Source: an uncultured bacterium
GTDB taxonomy: Bacteria > Cyanobacteriota > Vampirovibrionia > Gastranaerophilales > Gastranaerophilaceae
DNA length: 54,291 nucleotides
Reading direction: 5' to 3'
Assembly (NCBI GenBank): GCA_949288725.1
Contig: CASELF010000059.1
Location: 1-54,291 of the forward strand
The translations under genes and the position numbers were made by a program. Within the stretch, counting starts at the first letter, position 1. Every line of letters begins with the position of its first letter. This document shows positions 1 to 9,139 of the stretch, one piece after another. Under the pieces are notes generated by a model. It was not told where the DNA came from and made no database searches. It was given only the letters and a program-made list of their open reading frames with translations.

Positions 1-2
1 TC

Positions 3-140
3 CAAGGACAAGATAAAGATTTGGAATTACGTTTGAAACAGTTAGATACAGAAGAAAACGCAATATCAACAGAATTAGATTCAGTTAAGAAAGTAATATC
101 TAAAAACGTTGATAGTTCATTCAAGACATTCAACGCATAG
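3..140 (+). CDS. C-terminal end of a MAASQARLL-family paralogue (5' truncated by window)
   Basis: Only the last 45 codons are inside the window, in frame 3, ending at TAG 138-140. The peptide is an amphipathic, probably coiled-coil tail with the core LDSVKKVISKNVDSSF and the terminus FNA. It is clearly paralogous to the end of the 480-aa protein at 7649-9091, which ends YEAVKKVISNNVEKSF...FNA. The function is unknown. The tail is reminiscent of the C-terminal helix of rod, hook or needle-type export substrates, but that is inference from shape only. A hairpin terminator follows at 200-224. Confidence 0.75.
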   Translation, partial: QGQDKDLELRLKQLDTEENAISTELDSVKKVISKNVDSSFKTFNA

Positions 141-199
141 ATTAGATAAAACTTTACTTAATTAAAAATTTTCCTTTCCCTTTTTCCTATTGATTTTCC

Positions 200-224
200 A
201 ACGACTTTAATGTCGTTTTTTTTT
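200..224 (+). terminator. Rho-independent terminator after the truncated first gene
   Basis: The stem AACGAC / GTCGTT (200-205 with 212-217) has a 6-nt loop and is followed directly by a T run. The stem is short but the T tract is long. It separates the first gene from glgC. Confidence 0.6.
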
Positions 225-304
225 GCTTAAATTTAATTATTTAGAATTAATGCACAATATTCAACTTTGTTATATAATTTATATATTGTGAAAGAGGTGT
301 TTAT

Positions 305-1540
305 ATGACGATAGATGACGCATTAGTAATGATTTTGGCAGGGGGCGAAGGGAAGAGATTATACCCGCTGACAAAGGATAGAGCAAAACCCGCAGTTCCG
401 TTTGGCGGTCGTTATAGAATTATTGATTTTGTAATAAATAATTTTATAAATTCAGGATTTTTCAAAATAAAGGTTTTGACCCAATATAAATCAGATTCTT
501 TAAATAAGCACATAACAAGGGGTTGGGCATTATCGCCATTTTTAAACCAATATGTTGATTTAGCACCGGCACAAATGAGAACAGGTAATGATTGGTACCG
601 TGGAACAGCAGATGCAATTTATCAAAATATATTTCATATTTTAGATGAAGATCCTAGATATGTCTGTATTTTCGGCGGGGATCATATATATAAAATGCAG
701 GTTTCTCAAATGCTTGATTATCATAAGGAAAAGAAAGCTGATTTATCTATTTCAGGTATTCCTATTCCTATTGAGCAGGCTTCTGAATTTGGGATTATGG
801 AGGTTGACGATAATTGGAGATTAATTAATTTTGTAGAAAAACCTAAAACCCCTCCAAAATCTATTCCCGGAAATCCTGGAATGTGCCTTGCGTCTATGGG
901 AAATTATATCTTTGATAAAGAAATTTTGCTTGCCGCTTTGGAAAAAGATTATGAAAACCCAAATTCTCAGCATGATTTTGGGAAAGATGTAATTCCAATG
1001 TTGTTGAATGAAGGTAAAAATATTTATGTATATAATTTTGCGACAAATTTCTTCCCCGGAATGACTGATAGTGAAAGAGGATACTGGAAAGATGTCGGAA
1101 GTATTGATGCTTATTGGCAGGCAAATATGGATTTGTTAGAGCATACTCCTGAATTAAATCTTTATTCAAAAGAATGGCCGCTAAGAACATTTAACTATAA
1201 TTACCCACCTGCAAAATTTGTTTGGGAGGAAGGTGATAGAGTTGGTCTGGCAACAAATTCTATGGTTTCGGAAGGTTGCATTATCTCCGGTGGCGGTCTT
1301 TCAAGATGTGTTCTATCTCCTAAGGTTAGAATTAATAGTTATGCAAGCGTAACAGATAGTATTCTAATGGAGAATGTCGAGGTCGGAAGATATTCTCAAA
1401 TTAGAAAAACGATTATTGATAAAAATGTAGTAATTCCTCCTTATACAAGGATTGGCTTTGACAGAGAAGAAGATTTGAAACATGGATTTCATATTTCTGA
1501 ATGTGGGGTTACTGTTGTTCCTAAGGGGGCTATTTTGTAA
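305..1540 (+). CDS. glgC: Glucose-1-phosphate adenylyltransferase (ADP-glucose pyrophosphorylase)
   Basis: This enzyme makes ADP-glucose from ATP and glucose-1-phosphate, the committed step of bacterial glycogen synthesis in the cytosol. The 411-aa length is normal for GlgC. The N-terminal nucleotidyltransferase domain shows the ATP/activator loop LAGGEGKRLYPLT with AKPAVPFGG, then GTADAIYQN, the GGDHIYKM aspartate region, EFGIMEVD and the glucose-1-P loop FVEKPK. The last ~120 residues have the hexapeptide left-handed beta-helix pattern. ATG 305 is preceded by AAAGAGGTG, and a TATAAT-like -10 lies at 273-278. It stands alone between two terminators. malQ about 4 kb away on the other strand is the other glycogen/maltodextrin gene here. 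Confidence 0.97.
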   Translation: MTIDDALVMILAGGEGKRLYPLTKDRAKPAVPFGGRYRIIDFVINNFINSGFFKIKVLTQYKSDSLNKHITRGWALSPFLNQYVDLAPAQMRTGNDWYRGTADAIYQNIFHILDEDPRYVCIFGGDHIYKMQVSQMLDYHKEKKADLSISGIPIPIEQASEFGIMEVDDNWRLINFVEKPKTPPKSIPGNPGMCLASMGNYIFDKEILLAALEKDYENPNSQHDFGKDVIPMLLNEGKNIYVYNFATNFFPGMTDSERGYWKDVGSIDAYWQANMDLLEHTPELNLYSKEWPLRTFNYNYPPAKFVWEEGDRVGLATNSMVSEGCIISGGGLSRCVLSPKVRINSYASVTDSILMENVEVGRYSQIRKTIIDKNVVIPPYTRIGFDREEDLKHGFHISECGVTVVPKGAIL

Positions 1541-1573
1541 CAATTGCTAAAAATTTGTTTGTTTAGAAAGTTT

Positions 1574-1606
1574 TTGAGGTACAATTCTTTTGTACCTCAA
1601 ATTTTT
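1574..1606 (+). terminator. Rho-independent terminator of glgC
   Basis: A perfect 10-bp stem (TTGAGGTACA 1574-1583 with TGTACCTCAA 1591-1600) has a 7-nt loop and is followed by a T-rich tract. Confidence 0.85.
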
Positions 1607-1686
1607 GTGTAAATTTTTGTGAATATATTAGCAAAAAAGGGCAATTCCAATGTTTTATATACGTTGTTGCTTTTGGGTAGGAATTT

Positions 1687-2280
1687 ATGTCTAGAATAAG
1701 TGGTATAAATTTAATAGGACGAATGTCGAGTTCATTAACGGACTCTGTCGTTTCTGCGTTGCCTAAAACAACAATTGCAGGTAAGAAGAAATTACGTGCT
1801 ATTGATTGGATTGGAGAGAAATTTTCTTCCCCTGAAAACCGACTTATTTTAGGTGTTTCTGCATTGATGACGCAGCCGTTTATTGATGCTCATAACAAAA
1901 AGGTTGATGATGAAACCCGTAAGGTTTCTGTTGCAAGAACTGTTGCTAAAATAATTGCCGGAACCTTTACCGGATATTATGTTCGTGCAGGTTGTATCAA
2001 AATGATTGATGCAATGACAAAACTTCCATCTGAGGTTGCTAATCCGAAATCATTTGGCGGAAAAATGAGAATGTTATTTACTCCTGATGCGGCAAAATCA
2101 GGTGTTTTGAAAAGTTTAAAAATGTATAAAAACGCTCTTGGGACAACTATATCTCTGTTTGTAATGTTGTTTACTAACTTTTTGATTGACGCACCATTAA
2201 CTAAATATTTAACAAATTTATTTACTGATAAATTTATTCATAAGCAAAAAAATGATAAAGGAGGGACTGTAAATGAATAG
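1687..2280 (+). CDS. Hypothetical membrane-associated protein, first of an overlapping pair
   Basis: A 197-aa protein of no recognised family. It has no signal peptide. It shows two hydrophobic stretches, around residues 55-70 and a stronger one around 150-170 (SLFVMLFTNFLI), and it is otherwise basic. Its stop overlaps the start of the next gene (2273) by 8 nt, so the two are probably translationally coupled. The pair shares the theme of a soluble basic start followed by hydrophobic segments, suggesting they work together at the membrane. GTAGG just upstream of ATG 1687 is a weak ribosome site. I do not assign a function. Confidence 0.75.
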   Translation: MSRISGINLIGRMSSSLTDSVVSALPKTTIAGKKKLRAIDWIGEKFSSPENRLILGVSALMTQPFIDAHNKKVDDETRKVSVARTVAKIIAGTFTGYYVRAGCIKMIDAMTKLPSEVANPKSFGGKMRMLFTPDAAKSGVLKSLKMYKNALGTTISLFVMLFTNFLIDAPLTKYLTNLFTDKFIHKQKNDKGGTVNE

Positions 2281-2911
2281 TTCTTCTTTCTTCAATGCTT
2301 TTAAAAATTATATGGCAGAACACTATGGCAAAAGCCATGGAAAAATGCTTATTCATACCGGTGTAATAGGTTGGATATTGTCAGCAGCAGCGCAAGTTGG
2401 GGCAATTGTTACTAATGACAAAATCTCTCACAAGCAAAAGATGTATCTTATTCCTCAAGAATTGGCTGATGCTGCTGTGAATATTGTTTCTTTTTATCTT
2501 ATTACTCAATCTTTCAAATCTGTCGTTACTAAGGCTGTAAATTGCGGTAAGATATTAAACAAACCTGTTAGAGCCTTTTTAGAAACTAATAATGTCAAAA
2601 ATATAGGTAAAAAATCTTTTGATGTATTAAGAGATGGAAACTTAACAAAGGATCTTGTTGCGAAGTTTGAATCTTTTAGAAATGGTGTTGATTTTATTGG
2701 TACTACGGCCGGTTCTATTCTGTCTTGTAATATTGTTACTCCTATTATTCGAAATGAGATTGCTACAAATAAACAGAAAAAACATATTGCAAAATTGGAG
2801 GAATATAACATTTCAGTTGTTGACCCGGGTAAAATGACTTATTTGCCGAGACCTTCAATGCAAACCTTCCAATCAAACGCATATAAATCTTCATCTAATC
2901 TAAAAATATAA
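2273..2911 (+). CDS. Hypothetical membrane-associated protein, second of an overlapping pair
   Basis: A 212-aa protein of no recognised family. Hydrophobic segments lie at about residues 28-48 (HTGVIGWILSAAAQVGAIV) and 62-82, with a third weaker one near 140-155. The C-terminal third is polar. A strong Shine-Dalgarno AAAGGAGGG sits inside the 3' end of the upstream gene and supports ATG 2273. The last 12 nt overlap, tail to tail, the 3' end of the anti-sigma gene on the other strand, so the two operons converge with no terminator between them. Confidence 0.75.
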   Translation: MNSSSFFNAFKNYMAEHYGKSHGKMLIHTGVIGWILSAAAQVGAIVTNDKISHKQKMYLIPQELADAAVNIVSFYLITQSFKSVVTKAVNCGKILNKPVRAFLETNNVKNIGKKSFDVLRDGNLTKDLVAKFESFRNGVDFIGTTAGSILSCNIVTPIIRNEIATNKQKKHIAKLEEYNISVVDPGKMTYLPRPSMQTFQSNAYKSSSNLKI

Positions 2912-3430
2912 ATATAAAAATCCTCCAATTATTGTTATTAAAAGTGCGGTAAATAATATCATTATTTTGTAGAAGTAGTTTGTAGTGTATTCTTTTCCGT
3001 CTTGAAGTTTGTGCAGTATTTCTTTTGAGTAATCATATTTAAAGTCATTTTTGGTTTTGTTGTATGCATTACCGATTACTTTTTGAAATCTATACATCGA
3101 TTCAAGTTCTTTTCTTGCTGTTGGATTTGATATAGTCATTTTTTTCATCATTATATTTTCACGAGAATTAAGTTCATTATCTACGTATGCAGATAATCTG
3201 TTTTTGAATTCATAACCAAGAGAATCTGTATTTTCTTGTTCTTGGGGTGTTGGTTTACTTGTGTTTTGGTATTTCCCAAGAATATTTGTTAAATCATTAA
3301 TTTTTTTTCTGCACATAGGACATTTTGCCAAATGTAAATCAACATATTCTTTTAATTTTGGATTTAATTTCCCTTTTATATAAAAACTTATTAGTGCAGA
3401 AACCTGATTGCAGGTAAGTTCCTTATTCAT
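2900..3430 (-). CDS. Zinc-finger anti-sigma factor with one membrane helix
   Basis: A 176-aa protein. The N-terminal ~45 residues match the ZAS (zinc-binding anti-sigma) pattern: H-x3-C-x2-C in HLAKCPMC, after a short helix. A second similar helical stretch (LSAYVDNELNSRE, ~residues 80-92) resembles the same fold without the cysteines. A single transmembrane helix lies near the C-terminus (IMILFTALLITIIGGFLYLYF), leaving almost nothing outside the membrane. It starts 13 nt after the ECF sigma gene, the standard arrangement for a sigma factor and its inhibitor. The role (sequestering the sigma factor at the membrane until a signal) is family knowledge. The signal cannot be seen. Confidence 0.88.
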   Translation of the reverse strand: MNKELTCNQVSALISFYIKGKLNPKLKEYVDLHLAKCPMCRKKINDLTNILGKYQNTSKPTPQEQENTDSLGYEFKNRLSAYVDNELNSRENIMMKKMTISNPTARKELESMYRFQKVIGNAYNKTKNDFKYDYSKEILHKLQDGKEYTTNYFYKIMILFTALLITIIGGFLYLYF

Positions 3431-3443
3431 ATTTAGTAACTCC

Positions 3444-4040
3444 TTATATATAATTTTTTAAAACTTCTTGTAATTTTATTCTGGCTCGCGCAATTCTGGA
3501 TTTTACTGTTCCGACACTTGTATTGGTAGTTTTTGCGATTTCATCATAACTTAGACCTTGAAATTCTCTCAATATAATTGCAATTTTAAAGGGTTCTGGA
3601 AGTTGGCGAATTGCAGATTTTATCATGTTTTCGCATTCTGCTGTTATACATTTTTCAACAGGCTTACCTTTTGTATCGGTAATTTCAATTTTTAATGAAA
3701 AGTCCGGTGAATTCTCATTACAATCTATGTATATTAACTCTGGTGCTTTTTTTGTTTTTCGCAAGCTGTCATAGTATGTGTTTGTTATTATTTGATTTAA
3801 CCAACGTTTAAAGCATTTAGGTTTTTTTAGTGTGTGTATGTTTTTTGCGATTTTTAGAAGTACTTCTTGCGTTAAATCATAAACGTTTTCATCATTCTTT
3901 GCAAAATATGCAAGCGTTGCATATACTTCTTTTTGTATTCTTTTTAGTAGTTCGCCTAATGCCTTAAAATCATCTTTTTGTGATAATACAACAAGTTCCT
4001 CTAATGACATTTTTTTATAGAGCAACTTATTTTCTGACAT
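3444..4040 (-). CDS. ECF-type RNA polymerase sigma factor
   Basis: A 198-aa sigma-70 family protein of the extracytoplasmic-function class. Region 2 spans about residues 25-90, with DLTQEVLLKIAKN and the FKRWLNQIITNTYYD stretch. Region 4 ends the protein with REFQGLSYDEIA and the helix-turn-helix SVGTVKSRIARARIKL. The ~35-residue insert between regions 2 and 4 is a little longer than usual. A very strong Shine-Dalgarno (AAGGAGG) precedes ATG 4040. The gene for its putative anti-sigma follows directly. The upstream region up to 4162 is AT-rich and could hold an autoregulated promoter, but I cannot name a -35/-10 pair with confidence. Confidence 0.93.
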   Translation of the reverse strand: MSENKLLYKKMSLEELVVLSQKDDFKALGELLKRIQKEVYATLAYFAKNDENVYDLTQEVLLKIAKNIHTLKKPKCFKRWLNQIITNTYYDSLRKTKKAPELIYIDCNENSPDFSLKIEITDTKGKPVEKCITAECENMIKSAIRQLPEPFKIAIILREFQGLSYDEIAKTTNTSVGTVKSRIARARIKLQEVLKNYI

Positions 4041-4162
4041 GAGAATTCCTCCTTAATATAATATTAAGAAGTAATATTTTTATTAGTACCAACTTGTTAC
4101 CAAACTAATCAGGTAATATTCAAAATTTAACAAGTTTAATTCTGATAAATATTTGAGTTTAT

Positions 4163-4508
4163 AAATATGTCATTGCAAATTTATTTTGAAATCTGATTTG
4201 TGTTGCACCAGGTATAATTTGGGTGTAGATCCTGAAACAAGTTCAGGATGACAGGTAAGGTAATTACAAATATGTCATTGTGAATTTATTTCGGAATCTG
4301 ATTTATTTGCACCAGGTATAATTTGGGTGTAGATCCTAAAACAAGTTCAGGATGACAGGTAAGGTAATTACAAATATGTCATTCCGAATTTATTTCGGAA
4401 TCTGATTTATTTGCATCAGGTATAATTTTGATATAGATCCTGAAACAAGTTCAGGATGACAGGTAAGGTAATTACAAATATTTCATTGTGAATTTATTTC
4501 GGAATCCT
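4163..4508. repeat. Tandem array of a 104-105 bp palindromic repeat, about 3.3 copies
   Basis: Copies start at 4163, 4268, 4372 and 4476 (the last is cut at about 4508). Each full copy contains two internal palindromes: ATTCCGAA/TTCGGAAT (best in copy 3, 4381-4401) and ATCCTGAA/TTCAGGAT (4437-4457). The copy as a whole is bounded by near-identical inverted ends (TGTCATTCCGAA 4377-4388 against TTCAGGATGACA 4450-4461), so each unit can fold as a cruciform or RNA hairpin. It fills the gap between the TPR/NHL gene and the sigma operon. The motif style resembles the dispersed palindromic elements of other bacteria. No ORF is present. Confidence 0.9.
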
Positions 4509-4524
4509 ATCTCTTAAAATATTT

Positions 4525-5379
4525 TTATCGTATCAATTTTCTGCGAACTACGGTATTGCTACCTTGAGAAGATATGAAAAGCATATTATTATTTATATAT
4601 AGACAATATGGGCTTTGAATATCTGTTGCAAATTCTGTTATAGTTCCATTTGTATCAACTTTTAAAACATTGTTTTTGTTGTAATTTGCAATATAAATGT
4701 TATTGTTATCATCAATAGCAAGTCCTATAGGACCATCTATTTTTTCACTTTTTATATAGACAATTTTTTTGTTGTCTGGACCTATTTTGAAAATTGTATT
4801 TTCCGAAAACCCAGCAATATAAAGATTTCCGTTTTTATCAGTTACAAGACCTGTAGGGCTTGAGATATCTTCATATAACCCATCGGTAAGTTCTTCTTCT
4901 TTTGCGGCTTGTTCTTGTTTTTGTTGAGTTTGCAATTCAGAAAGAGTTGTCTCCATTTCTGCAGCCAATTGTTGTGCTTGAGCGCTAACTTTAGAATCAA
5001 GCGGAATTAGGGTTAAGTACATTTTTGCTTTGTCATACTCACCTAAATTTTTGCTTAATACAGCGGCTTTGAATACAGATTCATAATCTTCAGGGTTACG
5101 AAGTATTATTTGTTTAAATACTGATAAAGCAGCCTCTTTTTGGTTCAAATATTCAAGGATTGAACCCAAGTTGTAATATGCATCAATATAATTAGGGTCA
5201 AGATCGATTGCTCTTTTGAAGCAATTTGCGGATTCTTCAAATTGTCCTAATTTGTAATAATCAATACCTTTGTTATATTGGAGTTTTGCATCTGTTGCAA
5301 TTTCTCCGAAAGCAGTTGTTATTGTAGATATACAAAGTAATCCTGTTAGTAAAAATTTAACAAATTTATATGATTTCAT
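4525..5379 (-). CDS. Secreted TPR and NHL-type beta-propeller repeat protein
   Basis: A 284-aa protein with a signal peptide (hydrophobic FLLTGLLCISTITTAFG, cleavage likely near residue 25). Residues ~30-140 form about three tetratricopeptide repeats (YNKGIDYYKLGQFEESANCF, then YYNLGSILEYLNQKEAAL). A Gln/Glu-rich linker follows at ~145-168. From ~residue 170 on there are about three NHL-like strands (SPTGLVTDKNGNLYIAGF, then GPIGLAIDDNNNIYIANY), fewer than a full six-bladed propeller. The start overlaps the 3' end of malQ by 14 nt with the Shine-Dalgarno GAGGAATTAG inside malQ, so the two are one transcription unit. A protein-interaction role in the periplasm or at the outer membrane is inference. 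No catalytic residues are visible. Confidence 0.85.
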   Translation of the reverse strand: MKSYKFVKFLLTGLLCISTITTAFGEIATDAKLQYNKGIDYYKLGQFEESANCFKRAIDLDPNYIDAYYNLGSILEYLNQKEAALSVFKQIILRNPEDYESVFKAAVLSKNLGEYDKAKMYLTLIPLDSKVSAQAQQLAAEMETTLSELQTQQKQEQAAKEEELTDGLYEDISSPTGLVTDKNGNLYIAGFSENTIFKIGPDNKKIVYIKSEKIDGPIGLAIDDNNNIYIANYNKNNVLKVDTNGTITEFATDIQSPYCLYINNNMLFISSQGSNTVVRRKLIR

Positions 5380-7228
5380 CTAATTCCTCAATTATTTCTT
5401 TATTTGCATTTGCAAATGCGCTGCCTCTTGCAATAATTGCTTTTTTAAGAAGTAATGGTAAGTTTATAGGTGTCATTTCTTCAAAGTTGTCAGGAAGTCT
5501 AAGACTCCAGTTTTTATCTCCGGAAGTTCCAGGAACATTATATGTTTCTGACATTTGGAAATAATCTGTAAAGAATATTTGTATATTTTCTGCCTTACAA
5601 GCAAACAATTCAACAAGTTTAGTTTCCACTAAGAAATTTACATCATTTGTCATTTTAACAATAATAGCATCTTTGTCCTGTTCTTCTGCGAAAAGATCTT
5701 CTACCAAATTTTTAACATGTAAATATCCTTCGTGAGTATGTACCATTGATTTTGCCCACAAGGTTACAGGTTGGTTATCGTGAGTACCTACCATAGCCCA
5801 GCAGCGTTCAGTTATATTTTTGCATCTGTATGGGTCATCCTCTTCTGTTGGTACTGTGAATTGGGTTAATCTCATTCCTAATAAATCGTACTGTTTCATA
5901 ACTGCTGCAACAGGATTTGTTAATGTTCCTAAATCTTCACAAACGATTGCATCTTTTGTTAGACCTTCTTCTTTTGCTGCTGCAATAACAATTTTTTCAA
6001 TAAGACGACCGTATAATCTGATTTGTTCTTCAGTTAGAGATTTAACTCTTTTCTCTTTATCTGAAGTTAAAGACATATCTAAATCTTCAACTCTTGCTAT
6101 CGCATATTTGCTCAGTTCAGGATGTTCAGGGGAAGAATATAATCTTCCTGCACCTTGTTCAGGCATTGGCTTTTTGCCTGCTTTATAAACCCAAGGGTCA
6201 ATAAGTCCTACGATATGGTCGATTCTAACACCACCAGGGTTTTCTCTAAACATTTTTTTGAATAATTTTTTCATTAATATGCCGGCTTCACCCAAAGAAC
6301 CGTCAGAATTGAATAGCTTTTCAGGATTGATAACAGGAAATCCCCATGCCTGACCATCTTTTGAAAAATAATCAGGAGGACATCCAAGGCACCAACCTTC
6401 TAAAAATAATGATTGATATGCCCAGCAATCTCTGTCTGAAAATGCTACTTGTCTGTCTGCAATCATTTTTACGCCTTTTGAAGCGGCATATCTTTGTGTT
6501 TCTTCACTTTGTTTGTATAGTATGAATTGAATAAATTTGTATTCATCTATTTCTTTTTTGTATTTTTTAGAAATTTCTTCTATACGTTTTGCATATTGCA
6601 TTTTTTCTTCAATTGATTTTGGATTAAAAAGATTTTTATCCATTGAAATTTTCCAATTTGGCCAAAAATCTGTACCGTGTTCAATTGAAAGTGCTTCATA
6701 TAAACTGTCTTTGTCAAGCCAATCATCATTTTCAATTTTGTATGCTTCAAATTCTGTCATTGCTTTTTTATCATTTAGTGCAATAAAATTTGAATATGCT
6801 TCAGATAATGCTTGTGTTTGTTTCCTTTTTATATAAGAATAACTTGTTCTGTGTTTGCCTTTGTTAGGGTTGTTTGCAACAATTTCATTAAATGTTTCAA
6901 CTGATAAAATTCTGCCCCATTTATCGGTAGTTAATTGTTTTAGATCAATGAATAAAGGGTTGTTAGAAAAGATAGTTCCAGTATAAGGAGAAGAATCAGA
7001 CATTTTTGTCTTGCCGGCAGGACCCATTTGAATAGCATCAAATAAGCCTGATATATAGTCAATAAATCTGTGTCCGGCAGTTGAATTTATTGTGCCAAAC
7101 CCAGTATCTTCTCCCGGAGCAGCAGGAAAACTTCCATTATGCATAATGAATACAAAATTCTTTTTGCCAAGAATTTTTAATGCTTTTTTGACAGTACTTA
7201 TTCTATTGTTATTCAATGTACATACCAT
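5366..7228 (-). CDS. malQ: 4-alpha-glucanotransferase (amylomaltase, GH77)
   Basis: This enzyme transfers alpha-1,4-glucan segments between malto-oligosaccharides during glycogen or maltodextrin use. The 620-aa length is in the GH77 range. Catalytic landmarks are visible: the nucleophile region GGVRIDHIVGLIDP (Asp in RIDH), the acid/base region VCEDLGTL (Glu) and the stabiliser GTHDNQPV (Asp). The start SFPAAPGEDTGFGTINS is the expected substrate-site beginning of the barrel. The first ~30 residues include a short basic segment not needed for the fold. GAGGGG lies upstream of ATG 7228. A 14-nt overlap with the TPR/NHL gene suggests co-expression of a cytosolic glucan enzyme with a secreted protein, a pairing with no obvious explanation. 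Confidence 0.95.
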   Translation of the reverse strand: MVCTLNNNRISTVKKALKILGKKNFVFIMHNGSFPAAPGEDTGFGTINSTAGHRFIDYISGLFDAIQMGPAGKTKMSDSSPYTGTIFSNNPLFIDLKQLTTDKWGRILSVETFNEIVANNPNKGKHRTSYSYIKRKQTQALSEAYSNFIALNDKKAMTEFEAYKIENDDWLDKDSLYEALSIEHGTDFWPNWKISMDKNLFNPKSIEEKMQYAKRIEEISKKYKKEIDEYKFIQFILYKQSEETQRYAASKGVKMIADRQVAFSDRDCWAYQSLFLEGWCLGCPPDYFSKDGQAWGFPVINPEKLFNSDGSLGEAGILMKKLFKKMFRENPGGVRIDHIVGLIDPWVYKAGKKPMPEQGAGRLYSSPEHPELSKYAIARVEDLDMSLTSDKEKRVKSLTEEQIRLYGRLIEKIVIAAAKEEGLTKDAIVCEDLGTLTNPVAAVMKQYDLLGMRLTQFTVPTEEDDPYRCKNITERCWAMVGTHDNQPVTLWAKSMVHTHEGYLHVKNLVEDLFAEEQDKDAIIVKMTNDVNFLVETKLVELFACKAENIQIFFTDYFQMSETYNVPGTSGDKNWSLRLPDNFEEMTPINLPLLLKKAIIARGSAFANANKEIIEELDEII

Positions 7229-7280
7229 GATGAACTACCCCTCTTACTTATTAAATCTAAAACACTAATCTTTATAAAAA

Positions 7281-7353
<73 letters not shown>

Positions 7354-7592
7354 ATTTCGATATTTTCATATTATCATAAACATTCTTGATGTAAAGCAGA
7401 AATATTTTCATAGTTTAGACCATATAGTTATTAGTATCATTTTGTTTCAGCGTTTAATTTCTTGCTGTAATGCTAGTATTTTATATTATTCTTTTCAAAT
7501 AAGCATCAACTATTCGCATTAACTTCTTCAAATATTAATTTATGTAAAGTTTTTTGTAATATTTCGCCCCAAAAATTAAAGAAATTATTAAA

Positions 7593-7619
7593 TAAAGCCG
7601 TAAACATAGGTACGATACG
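7593..7619 (+). promoter_or_regulatory. Possible sigma-28-like promoter in the 295-bp gap before the 480-aa gene
   Basis: The gap 7354-7648 holds no gene. Near its end TAAAGCCG (7593) and TACGATAC (7611) are 10 bp apart and resemble the flagellar sigma consensus TAAAG...GCCGATAA at 5 of 8 positions in the second box. It precedes ATG 7649 by about 30 nt. The match is partial, so this is a suggestion only. Confidence 0.25.
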
Positions 7620-7648
7620 AAAATTGTTGAAAGGAACTATTAAACACT

Positions 7649-9091
7649 ATGGGAATGGCAGCATCACAAGCTAGATTATTAAGCATAACTGCAAGACTGT
7701 CCAACAATGAACAGGAACAGCAGTCAGTTGCTTATTCTAAACAAAGACTTGCTGATACTTCCAATCAAGTTAACCAAACTTATCTTGATGCTATGAATCA
7801 AACAAAGTATCAACTTTTAACTGGTTATAACAGTTCAGAAGCAATTTACGAAGATTTAACTTACAACCAAATAACAGGACTAAATTCAGTAGCAACAGGC
7901 AAGCAATATATTGTAAAAGATAAAGAAGGTAAAGTTCTTGTATCTTCTGCTATTGCTAAGGCATATGAAAATAATAACGGTGATTTCAACAGATTTTTAA
8001 GAGATTTGGGATATACTCAATCAGATGTTGATGTTACTGATTATGCAGGAACAGAAGAGGCAATTCACGAGGCTTGGGACAAATATTTGGCTTCAGTTGG
8101 CAAAAGTATTGATAATTATGAAGATGGTCAACATATTTTAAGTTTTGATTATACAGCATTCAGTGATGAATCATTTGACGGTTATCCTACATATAATACT
8201 GCGTATGCATCAGTAAGCGGTGCGGATAATTATGCAAGTGTATATAAAGACAGCACGGGATATTACAAGGAACGCTATTTAGTTCAGGCAATTGAAGATG
8301 AAAATGGCGATAAATATTGTGCATATCAAACTGATGATCAAGAAGGTTCTGATGAATGGACAATTCTTGAAAACGTTACATATAATACTGAAACAGAAAA
8401 ATTTATGTATCAAAATCTTGATGGTGAAATTGTTTCAGCAGATACAGTATATGCAGATCCTGAAGAAGAATTGATTAGTGAAAATTATAAAAATTACTTA
8501 ACTCCAAATGGCGAAAGTTATGTTTCAGAAGGCGGAGTTGCTTATGATTTGTATAAGCAATCATCTGCACTAAACTTTGAAGGTACAACAGAAGCACAAA
8601 GAGAATTATATGATTATGCCGTATCAATTACAGAGGCATATTATAACAATTCAAAATCTGCATCAAGTAAGAATTTAACATATGATGCACAAATAGTTAC
8701 ATACTATAAGAATATATTTAATCAAATTAGAAAATCAGGATTAACAACAACTAAAAACGAAACAAACTTCAAAGAAACAAATTGGCTTGTAAATCAATTG
8801 AAGGCAGGCGAATTAACATTAGCATATTATTCAACTGCAGATAAAGGTTTTGTAAGTACAACATTAGATGACGATGAATCAATTGTCGAAAAAGAAGATT
8901 CATCAGCAATGGCAATTGCAGAACAAGAATATCAATCAATGATGGATAACATTGAAAGTCAAGATAAACAATTTGATTTGCAATTGAACAGATTATCATC
9001 AGAACACAGTGAACTTCAAACAGAATATGAGGCTGTTAAGAAAGTAATAAGTAACAATGTAGAAAAATCATTTAATATATTTAACGCATAA
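7649..9091 (+). CDS. Hypothetical MAASQARLL-family protein with helical ends
   Basis: A 480-aa protein of unknown function. The N-terminal ~65 residues (MAASQARLLSITARLSNNE...) and the last ~60 residues (...EYEAVKKVISNNVEKSF, ending FNA) are predicted long amphipathic helices. The middle is acidic, Asp/Glu/Tyr-rich and looks globular or loosely structured. Helices at both ends with a variable middle is the architecture of flagellar axial proteins and related export substrates, and there is no signal peptide. I infer, but cannot show, that it is exported or filament-forming. A paralogue ends at 140, with glgC and other genes between. AAAGGA lies rather far (13 nt) from ATG 7649, and ATG 7655 is an alternative start two codons in. 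A terminator follows. Confidence 0.8.
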   Translation: MGMAASQARLLSITARLSNNEQEQQSVAYSKQRLADTSNQVNQTYLDAMNQTKYQLLTGYNSSEAIYEDLTYNQITGLNSVATGKQYIVKDKEGKVLVSSAIAKAYENNNGDFNRFLRDLGYTQSDVDVTDYAGTEEAIHEAWDKYLASVGKSIDNYEDGQHILSFDYTAFSDESFDGYPTYNTAYASVSGADNYASVYKDSTGYYKERYLVQAIEDENGDKYCAYQTDDQEGSDEWTILENVTYNTETEKFMYQNLDGEIVSADTVYADPEEELISENYKNYLTPNGESYVSEGGVAYDLYKQSSALNFEGTTEAQRELYDYAVSITEAYYNNSKSASSKNLTYDAQIVTYYKNIFNQIRKSGLTTTKNETNFKETNWLVNQLKAGELTLAYYSTADKGFVSTTLDDDESIVEKEDSSAMAIAEQEYQSMMDNIESQDKQFDLQLNRLSSEHSELQTEYEAVKKVISNNVEKSFNIFNA

Positions 9092-9139
9092 AGATAATTT
9101 ATTTAATATTTCCCCTACTAATTTTCGTAACTTTTCCCT

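Noticed and set aside
4163-4508. Considered as a CRISPR array because of regular spacing.
   Set aside because: Whole 104-bp units repeat with no unique spacers, and no cas genes are present.
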